A stretch of DNA of 64,000 nt from Gracilimonas mengyeensis (lineage in GTDB: Bacteria > Bacteroidota > Rhodothermia > Balneolales > Balneolaceae), in the NCBI RefSeq assembly GCF_900182705.1, contig NZ_FXTP01000003.1, forward strand, positions 1-64,000, read 5' to 3'. Positions within the stretch are counted from its first letter, which is position 1, and every line of letters begins with the position of its first letter. The translations under genes and the position numbers were made by a program. This document shows, in pieces, positions 39,077 through 47,044 of the stretch. Below the pieces are notes generated by a model that did no database searches, was not told the origin of the DNA, and worked only from the letters and a program-made list of their open reading frames with translations.

Positions 39077-41491
39077 ATGAACCCCATCAAAGCTACTGCC
39101 TCCTTCCTGATTCTTCTTGCCGTTATTATTACGCTTAATGCTAAAATTGGTCCGGTGCCGCCATTAGGTGCTTTTTTAGATCCGGAGGCTGGCTTTTGGG
39201 CTAATGCAGTGACTAATACTGCGGAATCTGAAACACTGGATATTCCGGGTTTGCAAGAAGAAGTAACCGTGTATTTTGATGAACGTAATGTGCCCCACAT
39301 CTTCGCCCAAAATGAACACGATCTGTTTTTAGCCCAAGGATACATCGTCGCCCGCGACCGACTTTTCCAGATGGAAATGCAAACCTACGATGCGGCCGGC
39401 CGACTGGCTGAAGTTGTAGGTCCACAGTTGTTGCAAAGAGACCTCAACACCCGCCGGCGCGGGATGGCCTATGGAGCGGAACAGGCAATGGAGGCTATCA
39501 ACCAGGATTCACTTATTTCCTCTATCGTAAATGCGTATGCAGACGGTGTGAATGCCTACATCGATGAACTTTCTCCGGCTGACTATCCCGTAGAGTATAA
39601 AATTCTGGGCATTGAACCGGAAACCTGGGAACCCATCAAAACCGCTTACCTGCTCAAAAATATGACCCGCATGCTGGCTGGTCGGCATAACGATGTACGC
39701 ACCAGCAACACCATCCAATATTTTGGGGATGATTTTGTGGAGAAATACTTCACCCGCAAACCCGAGCTCAACGACCCCATCATACCACCTTCCAAAGAAT
39801 GGGACTTTGACGGCGACATCCCCCCTTCGCCCGATTCTCTCTTCACTCCTTCCGTTTCTAAAGTGATTGATCCCTTTCCGTTTCAGGAAGGTATTGGCAG
39901 TAACAACTGGGTAGTAAGCGGTGAGAAAACAGCTTCAGGCTACCCCATCCTGGCCAACGATCCACACCTGGGACTATCGCTACCCTCCATCTGGTATGAA
40001 ACACAACTGCATGCGCCCGGCATCAACGTGTATGGTGTAGGATTACAGGGTTCGCCAAGCATTATCATTGGTTTCAACGAGCAGACGGCCTGGGGTACAA
40101 CCAACGTAGGTTCGGATGTGATGGACTGGTACGAAATCCAGTTTCGCGACGAAAGCAAGCAGGAATACTGGCACGATGGCCAATGGAAGCCTACCACCCA
40201 ACGGGTTGAAGAAATCAAAGTCCGTGGAGAAAACACGGTACGGGATACGGTTATTTATACCCATCACGGTCCCGTTTTTGAAGTAGAGACGTCCACCGGG
40301 GAAGACGGGCCGGTGTATCATGCCCTGCGATGGATTGCCCACGAAGCGTCCAATGACCTTCGTACGTTTTATGGCTTCAACAAGATGGAAAATTATGAGG
40401 ATTACCGGGAGGCCGTAAACAACTACACCGCACCCGCCCAGAATTTCGTTTTTGCTGATACGGCCGGCGATATTGCACTTTGGATTACCGGCAAGCTTCC
40501 GAAGAAATGGGAGCATCAGGGGCGAACCGTCAGCGATGGCACAGATGCTACCTACGACTGGCAAGGCTGGATTCCTTCCGGACAAAATCCCCACATTAAA
40601 AACCCCGAGCGTGGTTTTGTAAGCTCTGCCAACCAGGAATCCGCAGCGCCCAACTACCCCTATTACCTGGATGATGATTTTGCTCCCTACGAGCGCGGGC
40701 GACGTATTAATGATCTGCTCGCAGAAATGAACAACATCACCCCGCAGGATATGCAGCGTATGCAAATGGATAGCTATGCGTATAATGCGGCGACCATCAT
40801 CCCCGAAATGATTGCATGGACGGACCGCTCCAAATTAGATGAAACCGAACTGGAAGTATTGGATCTAATGAGCAACTGGGATTTCCATATGGATGCCGAA
40901 AAATCAGCCCCTTCGGTATACCTGCGCTGGTTCAATCAATTTTATCGGGCGGTTTGGAGTGATGAGTTTGAGGGCACGGAAGCCAACCTTCGCTATCCGG
41001 CTCGGGATATATTTGTGGAAGTTATCAAGAATGAGCCCACGATGGCTTTTGTGGATGACATAAACACACCGGAAGTCGAATCCCTTGGTATGCTGGCCAC
41101 CCAAACTTTTAAGGAAACCGTAGCTGAACTGACAGAAGAATATGGCCCGGATATAGAAAGCTGGCAATGGGGATATGATATTGATAATGACCTGAACCAT
41201 ATTGCTCAAATCCCCGGTTTTGGAGCTCAGGATTTATTTACCAGTGGCTCTGCCGAAGCCATCAACGCGGTAAGAGGCACGCACGGCCCCTCCTGGAGAA
41301 TGGTCGTAGAATTGGGCCCCGAAGTGAAAGGCTGGGGCGTATACCCCGGCGGACAATCCGGCAACCCCGGCTCGCCCAATTACGATAACACCATTGAAGC
41401 CTGGCGTACAAGTCAGCTTTTTGAGCTGAATTTCTTACGGGATGAGCCGGAGGAGTATCAATACAAGCTGGAGTTATCCAGTAGAAACTAA
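39077..41491 (+). CDS. Penicillin acylase family N-terminal nucleophile hydrolase
   Basis: 804 residues. The N-terminus is a signal or anchor helix (ATASFLILLAVIITLNA). A-chain-like region: VYFDERNVPHIFAQNEHDLFLAQGYIVARDRLFQMEMQTYDAAGRLAEVVG. The autoprocessing site is GIGSNNWVVSG, making Ser275 the new N-terminus and nucleophile of the beta chain. Asn and Arg residues of the oxyanion site follow in the B region. Family members cleave amides such as acylated beta-lactams or N-acyl homoserine lactones in the periplasm. The natural substrate is not evident. Start codon sits two bases beyond the octamer repeat. Confidence 0.92.
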   Translation: MNPIKATASFLILLAVIITLNAKIGPVPPLGAFLDPEAGFWANAVTNTAESETLDIPGLQEEVTVYFDERNVPHIFAQNEHDLFLAQGYIVARDRLFQMEMQTYDAAGRLAEVVGPQLLQRDLNTRRRGMAYGAEQAMEAINQDSLISSIVNAYADGVNAYIDELSPADYPVEYKILGIEPETWEPIKTAYLLKNMTRMLAGRHNDVRTSNTIQYFGDDFVEKYFTRKPELNDPIIPPSKEWDFDGDIPPSPDSLFTPSVSKVIDPFPFQEGIGSNNWVVSGEKTASGYPILANDPHLGLSLPSIWYETQLHAPGINVYGVGLQGSPSIIIGFNEQTAWGTTNVGSDVMDWYEIQFRDESKQEYWHDGQWKPTTQRVEEIKVRGENTVRDTVIYTHHGPVFEVETSTGEDGPVYHALRWIAHEASNDLRTFYGFNKMENYEDYREAVNNYTAPAQNFVFADTAGDIALWITGKLPKKWEHQGRTVSDGTDATYDWQGWIPSGQNPHIKNPERGFVSSANQESAAPNYPYYLDDDFAPYERGRRINDLLAEMNNITPQDMQRMQMDSYAYNAATIIPEMIAWTDRSKLDETELEVLDLMSNWDFHMDAEKSAPSVYLRWFNQFYRAVWSDEFEGTEANLRYPARDIFVEVIKNEPTMAFVDDINTPEVESLGMLATQTFKETVAELTEEYGPDIESWQWGYDIDNDLNHIAQIPGFGAQDLFTSGSAEAINAVRGTHGPSWRMVVELGPEVKGWGVYPGGQSGNPGSPNYDNTIEAWRTSQLFELNFLRDEPEEYQYKLELSSRN

Positions 41492-41572
41492 GAGCAATTT
41501 TTATTGAAGATTGAAAATTGCAGATTACAGATTGGACTTGCAACAAAAAAGTGGACAATGGGTTAAGGGTGA

Positions 41573-42457
41573 TTATGCGGCCTGTTGTAGTTTATGTTTA
41601 AGTTGTTGCTCGGCCTCGGCCGGTGTTTTATATCCCAGGGAAGAATGCAAGCGTTTTCGGTTGTACCAGCTCTCAATATATTCGAAGAGCGCTGTCCGTG
41701 CTTGCTGGTAGCTATTAAAGCGTCCTGTATGGGAGATTAATTCTGCTTTTAAGGTCTTAAAGAAACTCTCCGCCGGGGCATTATCCCAACAGTTTCCTTT
41801 GCCGGACATGCTTTGCACCAGCTGGTATTTACGAAGCAGGTTGGTAAATTCTGAACACGCATACTGACTGCCCCGGTCGGAATGGAACATCATTCCCGGG
41901 GCAGTCCGGCGCTTGGTTTGTGCCTGATTAAAGGCTGCTATACTGGTTTGCTCAGCACTTAATGTCCTGCTTAAGGCCCATCCTATTATCTGACGGTCGG
42001 CTAAATCCATTACCGTGGTCAGGTATAACCAGCCTTGCTCGCTTGGCAGATAGGTAATATCGCTGACCCACACCTGATTGAGCTGCCCGGGGCTAAACCG
42101 GCGATCCAACAGATTTGCCGCCACCGGATAGCGATGGCCCGAGTCGGTGGTCTTTACCCACTTCTTGCGCAACTGGCTGGCAATACCCATACTTCTCATC
42201 AAACGGGCTACCCGCGGGCGTGATACCTGCCAGCCCAGGCGCAGTAACTCCTGGTAAATGCGCGGAGCTCCATACCTACGTTTAGACAAGACCCAAACCA
42301 GTCGAATGGCTTCTCTAAGTCGCATGTTCTCGCTGGTACGTTTGCTCGGTGGGCGCCCCATCCACCGGTAATATCCACTGGGGGAAACCCCAAATACCTG
42401 CGACATCTTCCGAATGGGAAACCGATGGCTGTGATCGGCCATAAACTGATAAATCAC
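41573..42457 (-). CDS. IS3-family transposase OrfB (DDE integrase domain)
   Basis: 294 residues from a GTG at 42457, although in life it is probably made mainly as an OrfAB fusion. The N-terminal HTH_21-type region (FPIRKMSQVFGVSPSGYYRW) is followed by the rve core with the DDE triad: Asp in WVSDITYLP, Asp in MFHSDRGSQYACSEF and Glu in GNCWDNAPAESFFKTLKAEL. The C-terminus has RTALFEYIESWYNRKRLHSSLGYKTPAEAE, typical of the family. The frame stays open upstream of the GTG to the slippery site. Confidence 0.93.
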   Translation of the reverse strand: MIYQFMADHSHRFPIRKMSQVFGVSPSGYYRWMGRPPSKRTSENMRLREAIRLVWVLSKRRYGAPRIYQELLRLGWQVSRPRVARLMRSMGIASQLRKKWVKTTDSGHRYPVAANLLDRRFSPGQLNQVWVSDITYLPSEQGWLYLTTVMDLADRQIIGWALSRTLSAEQTSIAAFNQAQTKRRTAPGMMFHSDRGSQYACSEFTNLLRKYQLVQSMSGKGNCWDNAPAESFFKTLKAELISHTGRFNSYQQARTALFEYIESWYNRKRLHSSLGYKTPAEAEQQLKHKLQQAA

Positions 42458-42795
42458 CCATCGCTCTTGCCGAAGATGCCAATGGCCTTTTTTAGGATAT
42501 CCCGCTCCATCTTGGCATCGGCCAGCTGACGCTTTAGTTGCGCAATCTCTTGTTGTTCCGGACTCATCGCAGCTATGCCTTGACCGGTAAACACCGGAGT
42601 ATCTGACCCGCTGCGCTGTTCATAAGCGGCTCGCCACTTGTAAATTAACGCCGGTCGCAACCCTAATTCACTGGCCAGTTCCCGGATGTTATCTCGCAAG
42701 TAACTTTGTTGGATCACATCCAGCTTAAATTCCTTGCTATATTGTTTGCGTGTTGGTTTTATTCCCATGTCTATATTTTGTTTTTCCAGACACAA
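42454..42795 (-). CDS. IS3-family transposase OrfA (HTH protein)
   Basis: 113 residues. A helix-turn-helix domain (KQYSKEFKLDVIQQSYLRDNIRELASELGLRPALIYKWRAAYEQ) that binds the IS ends is followed by a leucine-zipper-like helix (SPEQQEIAQLKRQLADAKMERDILKKAIGIFGK), the standard OrfA plan. The stop overlaps the orfB GTG by four bases (GTGA). A slippery heptamer near the 3' end lets ribosomes enter the orfB frame. Confidence 0.92.
   Translation of the reverse strand: MCLEKQNIDMGIKPTRKQYSKEFKLDVIQQSYLRDNIRELASELGLRPALIYKWRAAYEQRSGSDTPVFTGQGIAAMSPEQQEIAQLKRQLADAKMERDILKKAIGIFGKSDG
42487..42493 (-). promoter_or_regulatory. Programmed -1 frameshift site A AAA AAG of the IS3 element
   Basis: On the minus strand orfA reads CTA AAA AAG GCC, so the heptamer A AAA AAG is in the phase needed for a -1 slip. 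After slippage the frame continues without a stop through CAT TGG CAT CTT into the orfB frame. This yields the OrfAB transposase, as in other IS3 members. Confidence 0.88.
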
Positions 42796-42835
42796 TATAC
42801 CTTAACTTCCTGTCTACTAAAATGTAGCAACTCCA

Positions 42836-43059
42836 CTGACGGCTGTCATGACACTCCGCACCTCCAACCCTGAAAAGAGCCGTCCGATGGATAAATTCAA
42901 GCATTTTCTAAATATTTCAACCTCCTATTGCACCCCTCAACCCCCGCTTGGGCGGGGATTGAGGGGTGGGTAAATGGTGCCAACGCTTCCATAATTTTTG
43001 ATTGATAAGGAGCATCAATTTAGTCCCCCCTCGTTCCATACGCTCTGCGTTGGAACGCA
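42836..43059. repeat. Palindromic repeats to the right of the IS element
   Basis: From 42836 the sequence ctgacggct ... agccgtccgatg matches the right half of the repeat at 31268-31385 and forms a GACGGCT/AGCCGTC inverted pair. A second element at 42931-42975 is a palindrome of cacccctcaa, cccccgcttgggcgggg and ttgaggggtg followed by ggtaaat, sharing its core with 35729-35760. From about 43027 tcgttccatacgctctgcgt / ggaacgcaatgattcc is another hairpin. Confidence 0.6.
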
Positions 43060-43113
43060 ATGATTCCAGCGATAAATCCGTATCATTCAGCCACAAACAT
43101 TAGCCCACTTTAT

Positions 43114-43467
43114 ATGCCCATCACCCCAACATCCAAAACCAAAAGCCGTGCCACCAACCTGATTCGCATCAGTGTATTGTTGTTGATATTACCGGTTTTA
43201 TATCTTGCTTTATGGTACCCTATTTCTACAGATGAAACCCTTACTTACTTCGAAAAAGTAACTAAGCTAATGGGCTATTTCCCCGAGAAGCTCCGCCACC
43301 CCTACTGGATCACCGTTACCTTTTGTGGACTCTCGCTTTCTTCAGCTATTTTTGGATTCAACTCCTATCTCAAATTCGAGACCCGACAGGGACAAATCAT
43401 CGCTATCATCATCAGCGCCGTAGCTGTTTTTCTCACTGCTATTTTTGGCATGATGGTAATCAGGTGA
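43114..43467 (+). CDS. Small hypothetical membrane protein
   Basis: About 117 residues from the ATG at 43114 (MPITPTSKTKSRATN). The frame opens at 43060, but that part overlaps a repeat hairpin. Three membrane helices can be seen: ISVLLLILPVLYLALWYP, WITVTFCGLSLSSAIFGF and IIAIIISAVAVFLTAIFGMMVI. I do not recognise a family. It converges with the YheT-type hydrolase gene. Confidence 0.55.
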   Translation: MPITPTSKTKSRATNLIRISVLLLILPVLYLALWYPISTDETLTYFEKVTKLMGYFPEKLRHPYWITVTFCGLSLSSAIFGFNSYLKFETRQGQIIAIIISAVAVFLTAIFGMMVIR

Positions 43468-43477
43468 AATCACTATA

Positions 43478-44446
43478 TTACTCCCCGTCTTCAAGCCACT
43501 CCGAAATCACCCTAAAGGTCCAGCCTGGAGGATCACTCAAAAAACCTACATGCCCGCCTTCTTCTGTAAAACAAGTAGTGATATAAGGATTGCTTTTCAT
43601 CTCTTTTAACGGTGCATATTGAATAGGGCACAGTGGATCCACTTTACTATGAATGATCAATAAATCCGTTTTCACCTCTTCAAAGAAATGCATACTGGCG
43701 GATTGATGGTAGTAATCGTCGGCGTCTTCAAAGCCATGAATGGGAGCCGTAACCTGGTCGTCAAACTCATATACCGAATCTCCATTAAATGAGGGTAAAT
43801 CCGGAAATTCCCGCCTTTTGTTTTCCAGTTTCTCTACCAGGGTTTTCAGGAAATTGATTTCATATACCCGGTTAAATCCATGATGCAAATTGATGGAACC
43901 AGCTTTCAAATCGTACGGAGGTGATACAGCCACAGCACGTTCCACCTGACTTTTAAAGCCCTCCTCTCCAAGATATTTCACCAAAGCATTTCCACCTAAT
44001 GAGTATCCCACCGCATACATAGCATTATCGGGATAACGCTGCTTTAGCCAGTCAAAAAAGAACCGGTAATCATCGGTTTCACCGGAGTGATAAAAACGGG
44101 GCTGTCGGTTCAGGCGGCTTCCACATCCCCTAAAATTTAAGGCTGCAGAGCCTATGCCTTTTTCCTTCAATACCTTCATCAGATTTCGGATGTAATACCG
44201 CTCACTGGACCCTTCCAGGCCATGAAATAAAGCTACTACCGGCTTTTCAGGCTCACCTTCACAGATGTCAATCTCCAGGAAATCCCCGTCCGGGGTATCT
44301 ATCTCCAACCGTCTAACATCAGGCTTTTCTACCTTACCAAACTGCGAGGGTACGATCGTATGCACATGGGTATTCCATGCCCACCAAACCGGTTGAAAGG
44401 TTTCTCTAATACGCTGGGACTTCTTCTCTGTAACTTGCGTACCCAT
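43478..44446 (-). CDS. YheT-family alpha/beta hydrolase
   Basis: 322 residues. VVALFHGLEGSSERYYIRNLMKVLKEKGIGSAALNFRGCGSRLNRQPRFYHSGETDD is the family block with the oxyanion HG motif. The nucleophile is Ser in YAVGYSLGGNALVKYLGE, the acid is in LLIIHSKVDPLCP, and the histidine is in TEEGGHVGFLSD. YheT-type proteins are esterases of unknown natural substrate. Stands alone between a small membrane gene and an acyltransferase gene. Confidence 0.9.
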   Translation of the reverse strand: MGTQVTEKKSQRIRETFQPVWWAWNTHVHTIVPSQFGKVEKPDVRRLEIDTPDGDFLEIDICEGEPEKPVVALFHGLEGSSERYYIRNLMKVLKEKGIGSAALNFRGCGSRLNRQPRFYHSGETDDYRFFFDWLKQRYPDNAMYAVGYSLGGNALVKYLGEEGFKSQVERAVAVSPPYDLKAGSINLHHGFNRVYEINFLKTLVEKLENKRREFPDLPSFNGDSVYEFDDQVTAPIHGFEDADDYYHQSASMHFFEEVKTDLLIIHSKVDPLCPIQYAPLKEMKSNPYITTCFTEEGGHVGFLSDPPGWTFRVISEWLEDGE

Positions 44447-44740
44447 CTGAAATTGCTATGGTTACTAAAGCACAGAAGGTATCAAATATTTTTTGATTTA
44501 TGGAACACATGAGCTGGTTTTAAGATATGTGAGAATTAATCCAAAAAACCATCAGAGTCATTCCAGCGCAGGCAGGAATCTAATTGTTGCTAGTAAATCA
44601 AAAGTTGATACCTGAAAAGCAATTGGATTCCGGGCCTATAGCAAAATTCAGATTGAGCGATTAGCTCAATCACTCAATAAACAAATCATCCCCTTACATT
44701 TTGCTTTGCTTCCGCTATATTCAGGCACAAATTTATTCCT
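44447..44740. repeat. Intergenic region with repeat palindromes
   Basis: Contains a degenerate attccagcgcaggcaggaat element (44561-44580) and its echo ggattccgggcc (44625 onward). The hairpin GATTGAGC gatta GCTCAATC (44651-44671) lies 70 bases upstream of the acyltransferase start. No gene is supported. Confidence 0.45.
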
Positions 44741-45502
44741 ATGGCCAGCTCACTAACTTTTATTGAATACCTGCGCAGCATTTTGGCGATTATCGTTTTT
44801 TTCCTGATGTTCGCCATCTGCACACCGGTGATTGCTGTATTGCTCTTGCTTAGCTTTGGGCGGGCTACCAATTTCATAGTCGAGAACTTTGGTCCCATCA
44901 TCGCTTACCCTGTACTTTGGACTTTAGGCATTCGTTTCAATGTGATTCAACACGGAGAACCTGTGAATCCTCCCGTTATCTATACCATAAACCATAGCTC
45001 TACGCTAGACCTTGTGACCATGATTGCCCTTGGGCTGCCACATATCCGCTTTGTAGCCAAATGGGAGCTTCAATATAATCCCCTGTTTTTTATTGTTGGC
45101 AGACTTACAGGACAGATTTTTATTCAACGTAAAAGAAGTGCCAAGGCCATCCAAAAATTACAAAACACCTACGACCGTATTCACCGGGATAATCTATCCA
45201 TCATGGTAGCTCCCGAAGGTTCTCGCAAGCATCCCGGTGTTATCGGTCCTTTCAAGAAGGGGGCTTTCCATATGGCCATTGATCTAGGGCTGCCTATTGT
45301 CCCCATCTACTTTGAAGGCAATCAGGAACTCAGCCTGGGCGGTTCACTCTTTTCTAAAAGCGGAACCATTAATGCACACATTCATCCCCCGGTAGATACT
45401 TCCGAGTGGAAAAAAGAAACCATGGATGAGCATATCAAACAGCTGCGGGATAGGTACCTGGAGTGGGCCGGCGTTAGCAAGGCTCAAGATATTGTAAGCT
45501 AA
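44741..45502 (+). CDS. PlsC-type lysophospholipid acyltransferase
   Basis: 253 residues with an N-terminal membrane segment (ILAIIVFFLMFAICTPVIAVLLLLSFG). The catalytic H-x4-D is in INHSSTLDLV and the substrate motif in VAPEGSRKHPGVIGPFKKGAFHMAIDLGLPIVPIYFEG. These are the four conserved blocks of 1-acyl-glycerol-3-phosphate acyltransferases that make phosphatidic acid. Its 3' end overlaps the convergent egtD gene by 29 bases. Confidence 0.92.
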   Translation: MASSLTFIEYLRSILAIIVFFLMFAICTPVIAVLLLLSFGRATNFIVENFGPIIAYPVLWTLGIRFNVIQHGEPVNPPVIYTINHSSTLDLVTMIALGLPHIRFVAKWELQYNPLFFIVGRLTGQIFIQRKRSAKAIQKLQNTYDRIHRDNLSIMVAPEGSRKHPGVIGPFKKGAFHMAIDLGLPIVPIYFEGNQELSLGGSLFSKSGTINAHIHPPVDTSEWKKETMDEHIKQLRDRYLEWAGVSKAQDIVS

Positions 45503-46424
45503 ACCAGTCATTTTCATCCGTCCAAACTTGTTTTACCTCAAACCATGGAGCAACCATATCCCTGAATTCCTCCAGCGAATATTTATGTGAATTCTCGGTA
45601 TGAATACTTTCTCCTTTTTGGAATGATATGGTCTTATCACCTACGGTTACTTCGTGGCTTTCTTTACACACCAGATGCATCTCAATCCGCCCTTCCTGCT
45701 CATTCCAAATTGCGCGGTGATTAAATTTCTCGAGGTCAAAACCTGTCCCCAATTCATCATTAATATGCGTAAGTATATTTTTGTTGAATGCAGCCGTAAT
45801 GCCTTTCGAGTCGTTGTAAGCAGCTTCCAGGACTTCCACATCTTTTTTGAGGTCAACGCCAATCAGAAAAGCCCCTTCTCGCCCCGTAAGATCAGTAACT
45901 ACTTTCATGAAACGATGCACCGTCTCACGCTTAAAATTGCCAATGGTTGAGCCTGGAAAGAAAACGATTCTCCTTCCCTCTACAGAAAGTTCAGGTAGTT
46001 GTATCGGCCGGGTATAGTCTGCCCCTAAGGGCGAAATTTCTAAGTCAGGATATTCACGCCGTAGTTCTTTGGCTACTTCCTGCAAATACTTGCCGGAAAT
46101 ATCGATTGGGATATAACCGGTAATGGTGTTCAGCTTGTCTAATAGAATGCGTGTTTTTTCACTGCTTCCGCTACCCGGCTCAATAAGCAATACCCGGTCT
46201 CCCAGGTATTCACCTATTTCAAGGGCATAGTCCTCCAGCAGTTTACGTTCGGTTCGCGTAGGATAGTACTCTTCTAACCGCGTAATCTTATCAAACAGCT
46301 GTGATCCGTACCGATCATAAAAATATTTACTGGGCAATGACTTCTGAGGTTGTGCTAACCCTTCTTGCACTTCCCGAAGCATACTTTTTGACCGGTTTAG
46401 GCTGGACATAAACGATTTTACCAA
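45474..46424 (-). CDS. egtD: L-histidine N-alpha-methyltransferase (EgtD-like)
   Basis: 316 residues, the family length. The AdoMet-binding part has VLLIEPGSGSSEKTRILLDKL and PLGADYTRPIQLP. YFYDRYGSQLFDKITRLEEYYPTRTERKLL at the N-terminus and HTENSHKYSLEEFRDMVAPWFEVKQVWTDENDWFSLQYLEP at the C-terminus match EgtD, with the conserved late Glu/Ser substrate residues. EgtD trimethylates histidine to hercynine, first step of ergothioneine. No egtB partner is visible in the window, so the pathway may be completed elsewhere or the protein may do another betaine methylation. Confidence 0.9.
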   Translation of the reverse strand: MVKSFMSSLNRSKSMLREVQEGLAQPQKSLPSKYFYDRYGSQLFDKITRLEEYYPTRTERKLLEDYALEIGEYLGDRVLLIEPGSGSSEKTRILLDKLNTITGYIPIDISGKYLQEVAKELRREYPDLEISPLGADYTRPIQLPELSVEGRRIVFFPGSTIGNFKRETVHRFMKVVTDLTGREGAFLIGVDLKKDVEVLEAAYNDSKGITAAFNKNILTHINDELGTGFDLEKFNHRAIWNEQEGRIEMHLVCKESHEVTVGDKTISFQKGESIHTENSHKYSLEEFRDMVAPWFEVKQVWTDENDWFSLQYLEPC

Positions 46425-46520
46425 ATTGATCTTCAGTTGCGTTCAACCGAATCTGCAAATTTATGGTTCCGTTCACGCACAGCCCGCAGGGTGTAATTTT
46501 ACTTTATACCGAGGATATAC

Positions 46521-46772
46521 TTATTTATCCCGGAAAAAATATATTTTTTTATTGTCAGCGTCTCTTCGGCTTTTCACTTTGATATCGTTTTGCTTACCGA
46601 ATTGATAAACAGCCGTACGCATTGAATTAATATTTTTTTCGTTGGTATAACTCACTTCTACAGCTTGTCCACCGGGCTTTAATTTTTCAATAGCTTCCAG
46701 CAGTGGTTTAAACTTTGAAGTTCTTTTTTTCGATGATTTAACCTTTGATCGGTTTACTAGTTTAATGTCCAT
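46521..46772 (-). CDS. Small basic hypothetical protein
   Basis: 83 residues, very lysine- and arginine-rich at the start (NRSKVKSSKKRTSKFKPLLEAIEKL). A compact alpha/beta-looking core follows (AVEVSYTNEKNINSMRTAVYQFGKQNDIKVKSRRDADNKKIYFFRDK). This looks like a small nucleic-acid-binding fold, but I do not recognise a family. Codon use resembles the surrounding genes, and the frame is clearly protein-like. Lies 96 bases upstream of egtD on the same strand. Confidence 0.6.
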   Translation of the reverse strand: MDIKLVNRSKVKSSKKRTSKFKPLLEAIEKLKPGGQAVEVSYTNEKNINSMRTAVYQFGKQNDIKVKSRRDADNKKIYFFRDK

Positions 46773-47044
46773 TGTCCTTAAATGATTGTCCTAATTTATT
46801 AATGATACCTATAAATAAATATAATGATTAATTAACTATATAAAACAGGGTCATATTGTTTTATACCGAAATTTACAGTTTTAGTTAATCACCTGATATG
46901 TATACCATTGCGGGATTTACACAACTATATTTATATCAACTTTAAATCCTTCAAAAACGCCAAATAAAGCAAATTTTTTTAAGCATATGTGCGCTCAGAA
47001 ATTTACATTACGGAAGTTTTATCACACACTTAACCAACTGATTT

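Larger units (their letters stand above)
41533..42835 (-). mobile_element. Complete IS3-family insertion sequence (about 1.3 kb)
   Basis: Imperfect terminal inverted repeats of about 36 bases bound the element: TGGACTTGCAACA at 41533 and, on the other strand from 42835, TGGAGTTGCTACA. Both ends continue with AGT(G/A)GACA and GTTAAGG. Between them are orfA and orfB with a programmed frameshift site, the IS3 plan. No target-site duplication is obvious (left flank ...cagat, right flank ctgac...). The flanks match the two halves of the intergenic repeat at 31268-31385. Both frames are open and the catalytic triad is present, so it may be active. Confidence 0.92.

Noticed and set aside
41533-42835. 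IS3 element considered as part of a composite transposon
   Set aside because: Only one copy is seen in the window.
43060-43113. Upstream start for the small membrane protein
   Set aside because: The first 18 codons lie in a repeat hairpin; the ATG at 43114 is more likely.
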